DNA of 64,000 nt, from the NCBI RefSeq assembly GCF_030283145.1, contig NZ_JASNWE010000005.1, forward strand, positions 124,001 to 188,000. The letters are read 5' to 3'. The position numbers and the translations under genes were made by a program. Source of the DNA: Actinomadura xylanilytica. GTDB lineage: Bacteria > Actinomycetota > Actinomycetes > Streptosporangiales > Streptosporangiaceae. The notes under the pieces are model-generated. The model searched no databases. It was not told where the DNA came from and saw nothing but the letters and a program-made list of their open reading frames with translations. Shown piece after piece: positions 38,751-47,492 of the stretch (the first letter of the stretch is position 1; every line of letters begins with the position of its first letter).

Positions 38751-40139
38751 TCAGCCGTCGACACCCTCGCCGATCCAGATGGTCTTGACGTTGCAGAAGG
38801 CGTGCATGCCCTGCTCGGACAGCTCCCGGCCGTAGCCCGAGCGCTTGACGCCGCCGAACGGCAGCTCGGGGTAGGAGGTGGTCGTCCCGTTGACGAACAC
38901 CTGCCCCGCGTCGAGTTCGCGCGCGAAGCGGTCGCGTTCCCCCGGATCGCGGGTCCAGGCGTTGGACCCGAGCCCGAACCCGGTCGCGTTGGCCAGCTCG
39001 ACCGCCGCCGAGACGCCGCGCACCCGGTACAGCGCGGCGACGGGCCCGAAGACCTCCTCGCCGAACATCCGCATGTCGGGCGTCACCCCGGTGAGCACGG
39101 TCGGCGGGTAGTACCAGCCGGGGCCGGGCGGGCGCTCGCCGCCGCACAGCACCCGCGCGCCGCGCCGGACGGCGTCGTCCACCAGCTCCTCGATGCCCGC
39201 CCGGCCCCGCTCGCTCGCCAGCGGGCCGACGTCGGTGGACTCCTCCATCGGGTCGCCGACCCGCAGGGCCCGCATCTGCTCCACGAAGCGCCGCTCGAAG
39301 GTGTCGGCCACGCCGATGTCGACGATGAAGCGCTTGGCCGAGATGCAGCTCTGCCCGTTGTTGAGGCAGCGCGAGGCCGCCGCCGCCTGGGCGGCCCGCT
39401 CGACGTCGGCCGAGGGCATCACCACGAACGGGTCGCTGCCGCCGAGCTCCAGCACGGTCGGCTTGATCTCGTCCCCGGCGATCGCCGCGACCGAGCGGCC
39501 GGCCGGCTCGCCGCCGGTGAGCGTCGCGGCCCGCACCCGGGGGTCGCGCAGCACCCGCTCGACCTGCGCCGAGCCGATCAGCAGGGTCTGGAAGGCGCCC
39601 TCGGGGAATCCGGCGCGCAGGAACAGCTCCTCCAGGTACAGGGCGGTCTGCGGCACGTTCGAGGCGTGCTTGAGCAGCCCGACGTTCCCGGCCATCAGCG
39701 CCGGGGCGGCGAACCTGACCACCTGCCAGAGCGGGAAGTTCCACGGCATGACGGCCAGCACCGGGCCGAGCGGGCGGAAGGAGACGTAGGCGTCCCGCGC
39801 GCCCACGGCGGCGGCGTCGGCGGGCCGGTCGGCCAGGAACTCCGCGGCGTGGTCGGCGTAGAACCGCATCGCCTTGGCGCACTTGCGCGCCTCGGCCCGC
39901 GCCGACACCAGCGTCTTGCCCATCTCGGTGGTCATCAGGATCGCGACCCGCTCGGTCTCGCGGGCCAGCCGGTCGGCCGCCGCGTGCATCCAGCCGGCCC
40001 GGGTCTCCAGGGGGGTGAGGCGGTAGCCGTTGAAGGTGTGCCCCGCGAGCTCGATTCGCCGGTCGAGCTCCGCGCCGGACAGCGCCTCGAAGGTCCGCTC
40101 CACCTCGCCGGTCGCCGGATTGGTCGTCGCGATGGTCAT
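38751..40139 (-). CDS. Succinate-semialdehyde dehydrogenase (NADP+), GabD1-like
   Basis: 462 aa. Oxidises succinate semialdehyde to succinate. Motifs: VMPWNFPLWQVVRFAAPALMAG (part), VLELGGSDPFVVMPSADVE (Glu), LNNGQSCISAKRFIV (Cys) and SELPFGGVKRSGYGREL-like SYPELPFGGVKRSGYG, a pattern shared with mycobacterial GabD1. The aldehyde of GABA breakdown would be a product of polyamine-type gamma-glutamyl pathways such as the one upstream, but this gene is a separate unit. ATG at 40139 with AGGGGGG upstream. Confidence 0.85.
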   Translation of the reverse strand: MTIATTNPATGEVERTFEALSGAELDRRIELAGHTFNGYRLTPLETRAGWMHAAADRLARETERVAILMTTEMGKTLVSARAEARKCAKAMRFYADHAAEFLADRPADAAAVGARDAYVSFRPLGPVLAVMPWNFPLWQVVRFAAPALMAGNVGLLKHASNVPQTALYLEELFLRAGFPEGAFQTLLIGSAQVERVLRDPRVRAATLTGGEPAGRSVAAIAGDEIKPTVLELGGSDPFVVMPSADVERAAQAAAASRCLNNGQSCISAKRFIVDIGVADTFERRFVEQMRALRVGDPMEESTDVGPLASERGRAGIEELVDDAVRRGARVLCGGERPPGPGWYYPPTVLTGVTPDMRMFGEEVFGPVAALYRVRGVSAAVELANATGFGLGSNAWTRDPGERDRFARELDAGQVFVNGTTTSYPELPFGGVKRSGYGRELSEQGMHAFCNVKTIWIGEGVDG

Positions 40140-40256
40140 GGCCCGGCAGCCCCCCTGGTGTCCGTGGCGCCCGTCCCGCGGTCCGCCCGTCCTCCCTCTG
40201 GGGCGTGCCCATCCGGACGGACCGGAAAACACAGTCGATACAGGCCGCAATCGGGT

Positions 40257-41285
40257 CTAGGCGGGCACGATGCAGGCCGGGGACGGCACCTCCACCGGGG
40301 GCCCGGCCGGCACCGGCACGCCGTCCGCGCCGATCCGGAACGCGGCCACCAACCCCGAATACTGGTTGGCGACGTGCAGCCACTCGCCGTCCACGTGCAG
40401 GTCGCGCGGCCACTCCCCGCCGGACGGGACGTCGTCGACCGGCTCGGTCCCGGCCCCGCCGGGAAGGATCCGGTGCGTGGTGACCACGTCGGCGCCGCGC
40501 ATGGACGTGTAGAGGTGGCGGCCGTCCGCGCCGAGCTTGATCGCCGCGCTCTGTGAGCCCGCCGGGACCGGCCCGGCCGTCGCGGGCGCCTCCGCGGTGA
40601 TCCGCAGGTCGGCGTGGCCGCTCCCGGGCCGCAGCGTGATCACGGTGCCGGCCAGCTCGGTCAGCACGTGCACCGGCCCGCCCGGATGGACGACCAGGTG
40701 CCGCGGCCCGCACCCGGCGGGCAGCCGGATCTCCGAGACCGGCTCCAGCGCGCCGCCGTCCGCCGCGATCCGGTAGGCGCGGACGACGTCGGCGCCGAGA
40801 TCGGCCGCCAGCACGGTGCCGTCCGGCGCGACCGCGGTCGCGTGCGCGTGCGGGCCCTCCTGCCGGTCGGCCCGCGGCCCGCGGCCGTGCCCCTGGTACA
40901 CCGACGGGTCGCCGGTGAACGCGCCGTCCGGCCCGAGCCGCACGGCGCTCACCGCCCCCGCGTCGTAGCTGGCGGCCAGCAGGAGGCCGCCGCCGGGAGT
41001 GACGGTCAGGTGGCACGGCCCGGCGGGCACCGGACGCACACCGATCTCCCGCAGCCCCCGGCCGCCGTCGACCGCGTACGCCACGACGGCGCCCTCGGCC
41101 CGCTCGTTGACCGCGTACAGCACCCCGCCGCCCGGATGGACGGCCAGATAGGACGGGGAGGTGGTCACGGCCGCGGGCTCGGGCCGCTCCAGCGCCCCGT
41201 CCGGCCCGCGCCGCAACCGGTAGACGCCCTGCCCGCCGCCCATCGCGCCGGTATAGGTGCCCACCCAGAAATGCCGCTCTTCCAC
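40257..41285 (-). CDS. Lactonase family (6-phosphogluconolactonase-like beta-propeller)
   Basis: 342 aa from GTG. Seven-bladed propeller typical of the YbhE/Pgl group: FWVGTYTGAMGGGQGVYRL at the start, SYLAVHPGGGVLYAVNE, GPHAHATAV, GCGPRHLVVHP and GEWPRDLHVDGEWLHVANQ. The conserved His/Arg residues in PHAHA and GPRHL are present. Physiological substrate may be 6-phosphogluconolactone or another sugar lactone. Separated by 211 bp from the CoA operon upstream, which ends in a hairpin. Confidence 0.85.
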   Translation of the reverse strand: MEERHFWVGTYTGAMGGGQGVYRLRRGPDGALERPEPAAVTTSPSYLAVHPGGGVLYAVNERAEGAVVAYAVDGGRGLREIGVRPVPAGPCHLTVTPGGGLLLAASYDAGAVSAVRLGPDGAFTGDPSVYQGHGRGPRADRQEGPHAHATAVAPDGTVLAADLGADVVRAYRIAADGGALEPVSEIRLPAGCGPRHLVVHPGGPVHVLTELAGTVITLRPGSGHADLRITAEAPATAGPVPAGSQSAAIKLGADGRHLYTSMRGADVVTTHRILPGGAGTEPVDDVPSGGEWPRDLHVDGEWLHVANQYSGLVAAFRIGADGVPVPAGPPVEVPSPACIVPA

Positions 41286-41451
41286 CGTCGCTCCCGTCCG
41301 CTCCCGGGCCGTCGACCCGCCCTCGCGCGCCGCCGGTCCGGCGCGGGCCGATCCTATGCCGACCCCGCGGGCCCCTCAGCTCCCCCGGGCCGTCAACCGC
41401 GCGGACAGGTCAGCCGGACCTCGATGTGCTCGTTGCCAGGACGAGATCGGC

Positions 41452-41477
41452 GTCCCGGGCGGGTCCCCGCCCGGGAC
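41452..41477 (-). terminator. Hairpin terminator of the CoA operon
   Basis: GTCCCGGGCGGG (41452-41463) pairs with CCCGCCCGGGAC (41466-41477), a 12-bp perfect repeat with a very short loop, 20 bp past the enoyl-CoA hydratase stop. The remaining 41286-41450 shows no gene or clear promoter. Confidence 0.65.
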
Positions 41478-41496
41478 GATGCCGGCGGTGTTCATG

Positions 41497-42294
41497 TCAG
41501 CGACCATGGAAGACGGCTTCGCGCTTCTCCAGGAACGCGGCGACTCCTTCCTGCGCGTCCGCCGTCGTGTACAGCCACGACAGCACCTGCTGCTCGCGGG
41601 TGAGCGCGGCGGCCTGCCCGGTCTCCAGCCCGTCGTCGACCAGCCGCTTGGCCTCCCGCGCCGCCAGCGGCGCCTGCCGCGCGATGGTCCCGGCCAGCTC
41701 GAGCGCGCGGGGGAGCAGCTCGTCCGCCTCCACCACGGCGGTGACCAGGCGCAGGTCGCGCGCCTCCGGCGCCTTGATCCGGCGGCCCGTCAGCACCAGC
41801 TCCTTGGCCACCCGCGCGCCCACCGCCCGGGTCAGCCGGACGGTGCCGCCCCCGCCGGGCAGCAGCCCGAGCGAGATCTCCGGCAGCCCGAACCGCGCCG
41901 CGGTGGAGGCCACGATCAGGTCGCAGCACAGCGCCACCTCGAAGCCGCCGCCGAGCGCGTACCCGTTCACCGCCGCGACCGTCGGCTGCGGCAGCGCCGC
42001 GAGCTGGTCGAACACGCTCCGCGACAGCTTCTGGTAGTCGTCGAACGCGGTCCGGCCCACGCCGGAGTACTCGTTGAGGTCGGCCCCGGCGATGAAGCCC
42101 CGGCCGGTGCCGGTGAGCACCAGCACCCGCACGTCCTCGTCGGACCGCAGCCGGGTGAGATAGCCGCCGAGCGCCTCGACCATGCCCCGCGACAGCGCGC
42201 CGAGCGCGGCCTCGCGGTCCACCCGGAGCACCGCGACGCCGTTCCCGCGGGTCTCGGCGAGGTGCTCGTGGATCCGCGTCTCCGCGCCGCTCAC
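41497..42294 (-). CDS. Enoyl-CoA hydratase/isomerase (crotonase; CaiD-like position)
   Basis: 265 aa from GTG. Crotonase oxyanion-hole motifs FIAGADLNEYSG and VNGYALGGGFEVALCCDLIVAS are clear. Of the two catalytic glutamates, GLPEISLGLLPGGGGTVRL contains the second; the first position is in GGGFEVAL as expected only loosely. Overlaps the CoA-transferase gene by 4 bp (GTGA). With ligase and CoA-transferase it forms a caiB-caiC-caiD-like set. Confidence 0.87.
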   Translation of the reverse strand: MSGAETRIHEHLAETRGNGVAVLRVDREAALGALSRGMVEALGGYLTRLRSDEDVRVLVLTGTGRGFIAGADLNEYSGVGRTAFDDYQKLSRSVFDQLAALPQPTVAAVNGYALGGGFEVALCCDLIVASTAARFGLPEISLGLLPGGGGTVRLTRAVGARVAKELVLTGRRIKAPEARDLRLVTAVVEADELLPRALELAGTIARQAPLAAREAKRLVDDGLETGQAAALTREQQVLSWLYTTADAQEGVAAFLEKREAVFHGR

Positions 42295-43466
42295 GCGATC
42301 ACGCCGTCCGCGCGCAGCGCCGCGATCCGCTCGTCCGGCAGCAGCTCGCCGAGGACCTCGCCGGTGTGCTCGCCGATCGCCGGCGGCGCGTACCGCATCC
42401 GCCACGGGGTCTCCGACATCCGGATCGGGCAGCCGATCAGCTCGATCTCGCCCGCCACCGCGTGCCGGGCCCGCACGATCAGGTCCGACCCGTCGGCGCG
42501 CAGCTCGTCCACGGCCTCCTTGGTGTCGCGCACCCGCGCGCACCACACGCCCGCCGGGAGCAGCGTGTCGAGCCACTCCCGGGTGGTCCGCTGCGCGCTG
42601 CGCAGCTCGAGCAGCCGCTTGGCCTCGTCGCGGTCGGCGAAGGCGTCCAGCTCCGCGACCTCGGGGGCGCCGAACAGCGGGCCCACCACCTCCAGCGGCG
42701 CCATCGCCACCGCTAGCCACCCGTCGGACGCGCGGTAGATGCCGAACGGCGCGTCCAGCCACGCCTGCCCGACGCCCTCGGCCGACCGGGAGAACTCGCG
42801 GTCCTGGTTGACCATCGAGGAGATCTCCTGGCACTGGAGCGCGATCGCGGTCGAGTACAGGTCGACCTCGACCCGCTGCCCGACGCCGTGCCGCTCCCGC
42901 GCCACCAGCGCGGCGAGGATCCCGTTCGACAGCGTCAGCGCCGTCGCGGCGTCCACCACCGCGGTGCCCGCCGGGGTGGGCGGGTCGCCGGCCCGGCCGC
43001 CGTTGGCCGCCAGCCCCGACATCGCCTGGATCAGCAGGTCCTGCCCCGGCCGGCCCTCCCGCGCGTAGCGGGTGTCCTGCCCCCAGCCCGAGCCCGAGCA
43101 GTAGATGATGTCGGGCTTCACCGCGCGGAAGTCGTCGTAGCCGAGGCCGCGCTTGGCGAGCACGCCGGGGCGGAAGTTCTCCACCACCACGTCGCAGGTC
43201 GCGGCCAGCTCCAGCAGCGCCGCGCGCACGTCCGGCGAGCGCAGGTCCATCGCCACCGACCGCTTGTTGCGGTTCATCGCCAGGAAGGCCGCCGAGTCGC
43301 CGCCGACCAGCCCGCCCTGAAGGTTCAGGCCCCGCTCCCACTCGCCGTCCAGCCGCTCGACCTTGATCACATCGGCGCCGAGGTCGGCCAGCAGCTGGGT
43401 CCCGTACGGGCCGAGCATCATCTGCGTGAAGTCGAGGATGCGGACACCCTCCAGTGCCATGGGCAC
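42291..43466 (-). CDS. CaiB/BaiF (class III) CoA-transferase
   Basis: 391 aa. N-terminal LEGVRILDFTQMMLGPYGTQLLADLGADVIKVE-type Rossmann part (key motif LADLGADVIKVER) and the catalytic Asp region NKRSVAMDLRSPD are present, followed by VVENFRPGVLAKRGLGYDD. Moves CoA between acyl acids. GTG at 43466 has AGGAGGAG 6 bp upstream; the ATG two codons later is less well spaced. 48 bp after the acyl-CoA ligase. Confidence 0.88.
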   Translation of the reverse strand: MPMALEGVRILDFTQMMLGPYGTQLLADLGADVIKVERLDGEWERGLNLQGGLVGGDSAAFLAMNRNKRSVAMDLRSPDVRAALLELAATCDVVVENFRPGVLAKRGLGYDDFRAVKPDIIYCSGSGWGQDTRYAREGRPGQDLLIQAMSGLAANGGRAGDPPTPAGTAVVDAATALTLSNGILAALVARERHGVGQRVEVDLYSTAIALQCQEISSMVNQDREFSRSAEGVGQAWLDAPFGIYRASDGWLAVAMAPLEVVGPLFGAPEVAELDAFADRDEAKRLLELRSAQRTTREWLDTLLPAGVWCARVRDTKEAVDELRADGSDLIVRARHAVAGEIELIGCPIRMSETPWRMRYAPPAIGEHTGEVLGELLPDERIAALRADGVIA

Positions 43467-43514
43467 GTGATCTCCTCCTGTGCGTGTTTCCGGAATCTGC
43501 GTGGTGTCGAAATC

Positions 43515-45029
43515 TCAGAACCAGGCGCGCAGAAGGCGCCTGGCGACCTTGCCCGTGCTGTTCTGCGGCAGCTCGTCCGCGAAGACGATCCGCCGGGGCT
43601 TCTTGTATCCGGCCAGCCGCGCCGCGCAGGCGCGCAGCACGTCGTCCTCGGTCACCGCGGCGCCGGGCCGCGGCACTACCGCCGCGGCGACCGTCTCGCC
43701 CCACGTCGCGTCGGGGACGCCGAGCACCGCGACCTCCGCCACGCCGTCCAGCGCGGCGATCGCCCGCTCCACCTCGCCGGGGTGCACGGTGTAGCCGCCG
43801 GTGACGATCACCTCGCTGCGCCGCCCGGCCAGGTGCAGGTAGCCGCCCGCGTCGACGAAGCCGAGGTCGCCGGTCCGGAACACGCCGCCGGTGAGCGCCG
43901 CCGCCGACGCGGCCTCGTCGTTCCAGTAGCCCGGCATGATCTGCGGTCCGCTCACCGCGAGCTCGCCGGTCTCCCCGGCGGGCAGCGGCGCGCCGTCCCC
44001 GTCCAGGACCGAGAGCCGCACCGACGCGACCGGACGGCCCGCCGACGCCAGCCGCGCGGCGTCGCCGGAGGCGTGGTCGCCGGGCGCGAGCACGGTCAGC
44101 GGCGCCAGCGCCTCGCTCAGCCCGTAGAACTGGTGCAGCACGTCGCCGAACGCGTCCCGGGCGCGCAGCAGCGCCGGCACCGAGATCGGCGCGGCGCCGT
44201 AGACGATCGCGCGCAGCGCGGCGGGGCGCGCGCCCCGCTCCACCGCGGCGGCGGTGAGCCGCTCCAGCATGGTCGGCACCATCGGCATCGCCGTGACCGC
44301 GTGCCGCTCGGCCGCCTCGAGCACCGCGCCCGCGTCGAACCGGGCCAGCGGCAGCGCCGCCGCCCCGGCCAGCGTGTACGCCGACCCGACCGAGCCGCCG
44401 AAGTGGCTCATCGGCGCGGTGTGCAGTACCACGTCGCCGGGGCCGATCGGCGGCAGCGCCGCCCACATCGCCTCCAGCATCGCCGCCCACGCGGCGCCGG
44501 TCACCCGCGCGCCCTTCGGGCGGCCGGTGCTCCCCGAGGTGTACATCAGTGCGGCCAGGCCGTCCGCCGGCCCCTCGCCCGGCCCGCCGGGAGGGCCGGT
44601 GAACAGGGCGCCGAGGCCCGCGTCCGGCGTGATCACGCGACAGCCCGCCGGGAGCCCGGCCAGCGCCCCGGCGATCCGGGACTCGCAGACGAGCGCGCCG
44701 GGCGCGCAGTCGGCCGCGATCGCGCCGATCTCCTCCGGGTGCAGCCGGGTGCCGACCGCGACCCGGACGAGGCCGCCGAGCCAGATCCCGTGCTCCAGCG
44801 GCAGCGTCTCGGCGCGGTTGTCCAGCGCGATCAGCACCCGGTCGCCCGGCCGCAGCCCGAGCCGCGCCAGCGCCCCCGCCGCCGCGCGGGCCCGCGCGCC
44901 CAGCTCGGCGAAATCGGCCGTCCCGGCACCGGTCGTCCCGGCGCCCGCCGGTCCGCCGCCGGCCAGCACCGCCGGGTGCGCGGCGTACCGGCGGTGCGCG
45001 GCGGCGACCAGGTCGGCCAGCGGGTTCAC
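43515..45029 (-). CDS. AMP-dependent acyl-CoA synthetase (CaiC-like position)
   Basis: 504 aa from GTG, ANL superfamily. AALMYTSGSTGRPKGARV is the AMP loop with the usual Lys; HQFYGLSEALAPL, GVFRTGDLGFVDAGGYLHLAGR (part), VIVTGGYTVHPGEVE and the C-terminal Lys in NSTGKVARRLLR complete the family set. Would activate the operon's carboxylic acid to its CoA ester. Overlaps the binding-protein-like gene by 4 bp. Confidence 0.88.
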   Translation of the reverse strand: MNPLADLVAAAHRRYAAHPAVLAGGGPAGAGTTGAGTADFAELGARARAAAGALARLGLRPGDRVLIALDNRAETLPLEHGIWLGGLVRVAVGTRLHPEEIGAIAADCAPGALVCESRIAGALAGLPAGCRVITPDAGLGALFTGPPGGPGEGPADGLAALMYTSGSTGRPKGARVTGAAWAAMLEAMWAALPPIGPGDVVLHTAPMSHFGGSVGSAYTLAGAAALPLARFDAGAVLEAAERHAVTAMPMVPTMLERLTAAAVERGARPAALRAIVYGAAPISVPALLRARDAFGDVLHQFYGLSEALAPLTVLAPGDHASGDAARLASAGRPVASVRLSVLDGDGAPLPAGETGELAVSGPQIMPGYWNDEAASAAALTGGVFRTGDLGFVDAGGYLHLAGRRSEVIVTGGYTVHPGEVERAIAALDGVAEVAVLGVPDATWGETVAAAVVPRPGAAVTEDDVLRACAARLAGYKKPRRIVFADELPQNSTGKVARRLLRAWF

Positions 45030-46231
45030 CGGCCGTGCTCCGCGTACGTCGCCGCGCACACCTCGCTCGCGCGGGCGGCCAGCTCCGCCGCGCCCGCGCC
45101 CGCGCCGGCCAGCCGGTGCAGTTCGTCGCCGACCCGCTTGTGGACGAGCGGGTACACCGGGTCGCGCGGCCGGACGAACGCGCGGTCGAGGGTGGCGAGC
45201 GTGCCGGAGAAGAAGCCGCCGTTCGCGGCGTCCACGGCGGGGTCGGTCCACGCGTCGCGGTTGCCGGGCTGCCCGCCCGAGCGGACGTACTCCCCGCGCT
45301 GGCAGGCGGAGCCGACCACGTGCTCCAGGAAGCGGGCGGCGGCCTCCGGCTCCCGGCTCCGCGCCGACACCGCGAGGCCGACGCCGCCGAGCAGCGACCC
45401 GGCGGGCCCGCCGTCCGGCGACGGGATTCCGGCGAAGCGCACGCCGCGCCGCCCGGCCTCGGGCCGCGCGTAGTTGACGTACCCGAACACGATCGGCGCG
45501 TAGGCGACGTCGTCGCCGCCGCTCATCCGGTCGAGCACGCCGATCGGGTCCAGCTCCAGGGAGGACGGGCCGGCGAGGGCCAGCAGCCGCAGCAGCCGTT
45601 CGGACGCCGGGACGGCGACCTCGGGGTCGAACCCCTCCGGGCCGAGCCAGCCGGACCGGCCGCCCGCCTCCTGCGAGCAGAGCGTGAGCAGGGCGCACAG
45701 CAGATGCGTCGGGTTGGCGGGGAGCACCGCCCGTCCGGCCGGCATCGCCTCCATCAGCTCGATCACCCCGTCCCACGACCGGGGCGGGGCGTCCCAGCCC
45801 AGGGCCGCCAGCAGGTCGGGCCGGTACGCCGACACCTGGGCCGCCGCGTCCATGGCCACCGCCCACTGGCCGCCGCCCCAGGTGTAGCTGGCGTGGCTCG
45901 GGCCGACCGACGCCGTGCGCTGCGCCTCCAGCACCGCCGCGGGCAGGATCTCGCCGAGCGGTACCAGGGCGGACGTGGCGTGCGCCTGCCCGACGTAGGG
46001 GTGGTCCATCGCCACCAGGTCGTAGCGGGCGGCCAGCTCGGCCACCGGCACGTCCTCGAACTCGCGCAGCGAGCGCGAGTCCCAGGTGATGCTCAGGTCC
46101 GGGCGGGTGGCGGTGTAGGCGGCCGACACCGCCCGCAGGCACCCGATCCCGCGCTGGTGGTCCCAGGCCATCCCGTGCAGCGTGGTCACCGGGCCGCCGG
46201 GACGGGGTGCGTCCCGCATAGCCGACTCCAT
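45026..46231 (-). CDS. Type-1 solute-binding-protein-fold protein without signal peptide
   Basis: 401 aa, ATG with AGGAGG 8 bp upstream. The fold of carbohydrate ABC binding proteins can be followed (YDLVAMDHPYVGQAHATSALVPL, WAVAMDAAAQVSAYRPDLLAALGWDAPPRSWD in part, GGVGLAVSARSREPEAAARFLEHV), but the N-terminus MESAMRDAPRPGGP has no hydrophobic segment or lipobox. First gene of a CoA-metabolism operon with no permease or ATPase. It could be a cytoplasmic ligand carrier or sensor for the operon's acid. I do not know a described example. Confidence 0.72.
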   Translation of the reverse strand: MESAMRDAPRPGGPVTTLHGMAWDHQRGIGCLRAVSAAYTATRPDLSITWDSRSLREFEDVPVAELAARYDLVAMDHPYVGQAHATSALVPLGEILPAAVLEAQRTASVGPSHASYTWGGGQWAVAMDAAAQVSAYRPDLLAALGWDAPPRSWDGVIELMEAMPAGRAVLPANPTHLLCALLTLCSQEAGGRSGWLGPEGFDPEVAVPASERLLRLLALAGPSSLELDPIGVLDRMSGGDDVAYAPIVFGYVNYARPEAGRRGVRFAGIPSPDGGPAGSLLGGVGLAVSARSREPEAAARFLEHVVGSACQRGEYVRSGGQPGNRDAWTDPAVDAANGGFFSGTLATLDRAFVRPRDPVYPLVHKRVGDELHRLAGAGAGAAELAARASEVCAATYAEHGR

Positions 46232-46266
46232 GATCGACCCTCCTCGCAGGCAGATGGGGTAGTAGG

Positions 46267-46286
46267 TCGGTAAATCGTTTTACCGA
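46267..46286. promoter_or_regulatory. LacI-type operator between the CoA operon and its regulator
   Basis: TCGGTAAATCGTTTTACCGA has perfect 8-bp arms and a CG near the centre, the normal form of LacI-family operators. It lies 18 bp before the lacI-type gene and 36 bp from the divergent operon, so it can control both. Confidence 0.85.
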
Positions 46287-46304
46287 TGCCGTACGCTCGC
46301 AGGC

Positions 46305-47357
46305 ATGCCCGAGCGCTGTCAACCCACCGACGACCCGCCGCCGCCCGCCGCCGGCCGCGCGAAGATCAGCGACGTGGCCAGGGCCGCCGGGGTGAGCCCC
46401 GCGGTGGTGTCCCGGCTGCTGCGCGGCGACGCGGCCCTGCGCATCCGCGAGGAGACCCGGCTCCGGGTGCTCGCCGTCGCCGAGGAGCTGCGGTACACCC
46501 CGAACGAGGTGGCCCGCGCGCTGCGCAGCTCCGCGGTCGGCATCCTCGGGATGGCGGTGCACGACACCAGCAACCCGGTCTACAGCGAGATCCTCGCCGG
46601 GGCGCAGGCCGAGGCGAGCGCCGCCGGGTACGCGCTGCTCCTGGCCGACGCCGACGAGCTGGCCCGCACCGGCCGGGCGTTCGAGAAGCTGGTGCGCGGC
46701 AACCGGATCGACGGGCTGCTGCTCCAGCGCGGCCCCGGCGGGTCGGACGCGACCGTCGCCAAGGTCGTGTCGACCCGGCTGCCGCTGCTGCTGGTCAACG
46801 ACCGCACCCGCGGCGAGGTCGGCAGCGTCGGGCTCGACGACGAGGCCGCGACCTACCTGGCCACCCGCCACCTGACCGGGCTCGGGCACACCCGCGTCGC
46901 GCACCTGCACCTGGGCATGCCGCGGGGCCGCTCGGCCGCGCGGACCCGGGGCTGGCGGCGGGCGCTGGAGGAGGCCGGCCTGCCCGAGGGCCCCCAGCTG
47001 CGCGGCGGGCACACCACCGCCGACGGGCAGCGCGCGATGGACCGGCTGGAGCCGGGCGCCGCGACCGGCGTGGTGGTCAGCAACGTGCTCGCCGCCGTCG
47101 GCGCGATGAGCTCCGCGCGCGAGCGGGGCCTGCGGGTCCCCGGGGACGTGTCGGTCGTCGCCGTCCACGACGTGTTCTTCGCCCCGCACCTGACCCCGCC
47201 GCTCACCGTGGTCCGGATGCCGCTGCGCGAGCTCGGCCGCCGCTCGGCCGCCGCGCTGCTCCGCCAGCTCGGCGGCGAGCCCGCCCCGCACGAGGTGGTC
47301 GACGATCCGCCGCCCGAGCTGGTCGTCCGCGGGTCCACCGGGCCGCCGGACCGCTGA
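46305..47357 (+). CDS. LacI-family transcriptional regulator
   Basis: 350 aa. HTH with hinge ISDVARAAGVSPAVVSRLLRG and RYTPNEVARALRSS, followed by a type-1 periplasmic-binding-protein-like effector domain (ILGMAVHDTSNPVYSEILAGA part, RIDGLLLQRGPGG, VAVHDVFFAPHLTPPLTVVRMP). Divergent from the SBP/ligase/CoA-transferase/hydratase operon with one shared operator, which marks it as the local repressor. LacI effectors are usually sugars; here the target genes suggest an acid or CoA-ester signal, which is unusual. Confidence 0.9.
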   Translation: MPERCQPTDDPPPPAAGRAKISDVARAAGVSPAVVSRLLRGDAALRIREETRLRVLAVAEELRYTPNEVARALRSSAVGILGMAVHDTSNPVYSEILAGAQAEASAAGYALLLADADELARTGRAFEKLVRGNRIDGLLLQRGPGGSDATVAKVVSTRLPLLLVNDRTRGEVGSVGLDDEAATYLATRHLTGLGHTRVAHLHLGMPRGRSAARTRGWRRALEEAGLPEGPQLRGGHTTADGQRAMDRLEPGAATGVVVSNVLAAVGAMSSARERGLRVPGDVSVVAVHDVFFAPHLTPPLTVVRMPLRELGRRSAAALLRQLGGEPAPHEVVDDPPPELVVRGSTGPPDR

Positions 47358-47362
47358 CCGGC

Positions 47363-47381
47363 CGTCCCGGATCGCGGGACG
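47363..47381 (+). terminator. Hairpin after the lacI-type gene
   Basis: CGTCCCG (47363-47369) / CGGGACG (47375-47381) with a 5-nt loop, 6 bp after the regulator stop. Confidence 0.5.
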
Positions 47382-47492
47382 CTTGGTCCCGCGGACGCCC
47401 GCCGACCTATGATCTCCGTGGGCCGGCGGCGGCGCGCCGGGGGAGCCGGGAGCCGCCCGCGCCGGTCAGGCACGCGAGGGGATGAGGGGCAG

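Noticed and set aside
40140..41016. Continuation of an open frame upstream of the succinate-semialdehyde dehydrogenase
   Set aside because: Out of frame with the lactonase that occupies this region; sequence is Arg/Gly/Ala-rich noise.
45030..47291. Very long upstream extension of the acyl-CoA ligase frame on the minus strand
   Set aside because: The conserved ligase begins at the GTG at 45029, overlapping the preceding stop; the rest is antisense to the LacI gene and out of frame with the SBP-like gene.
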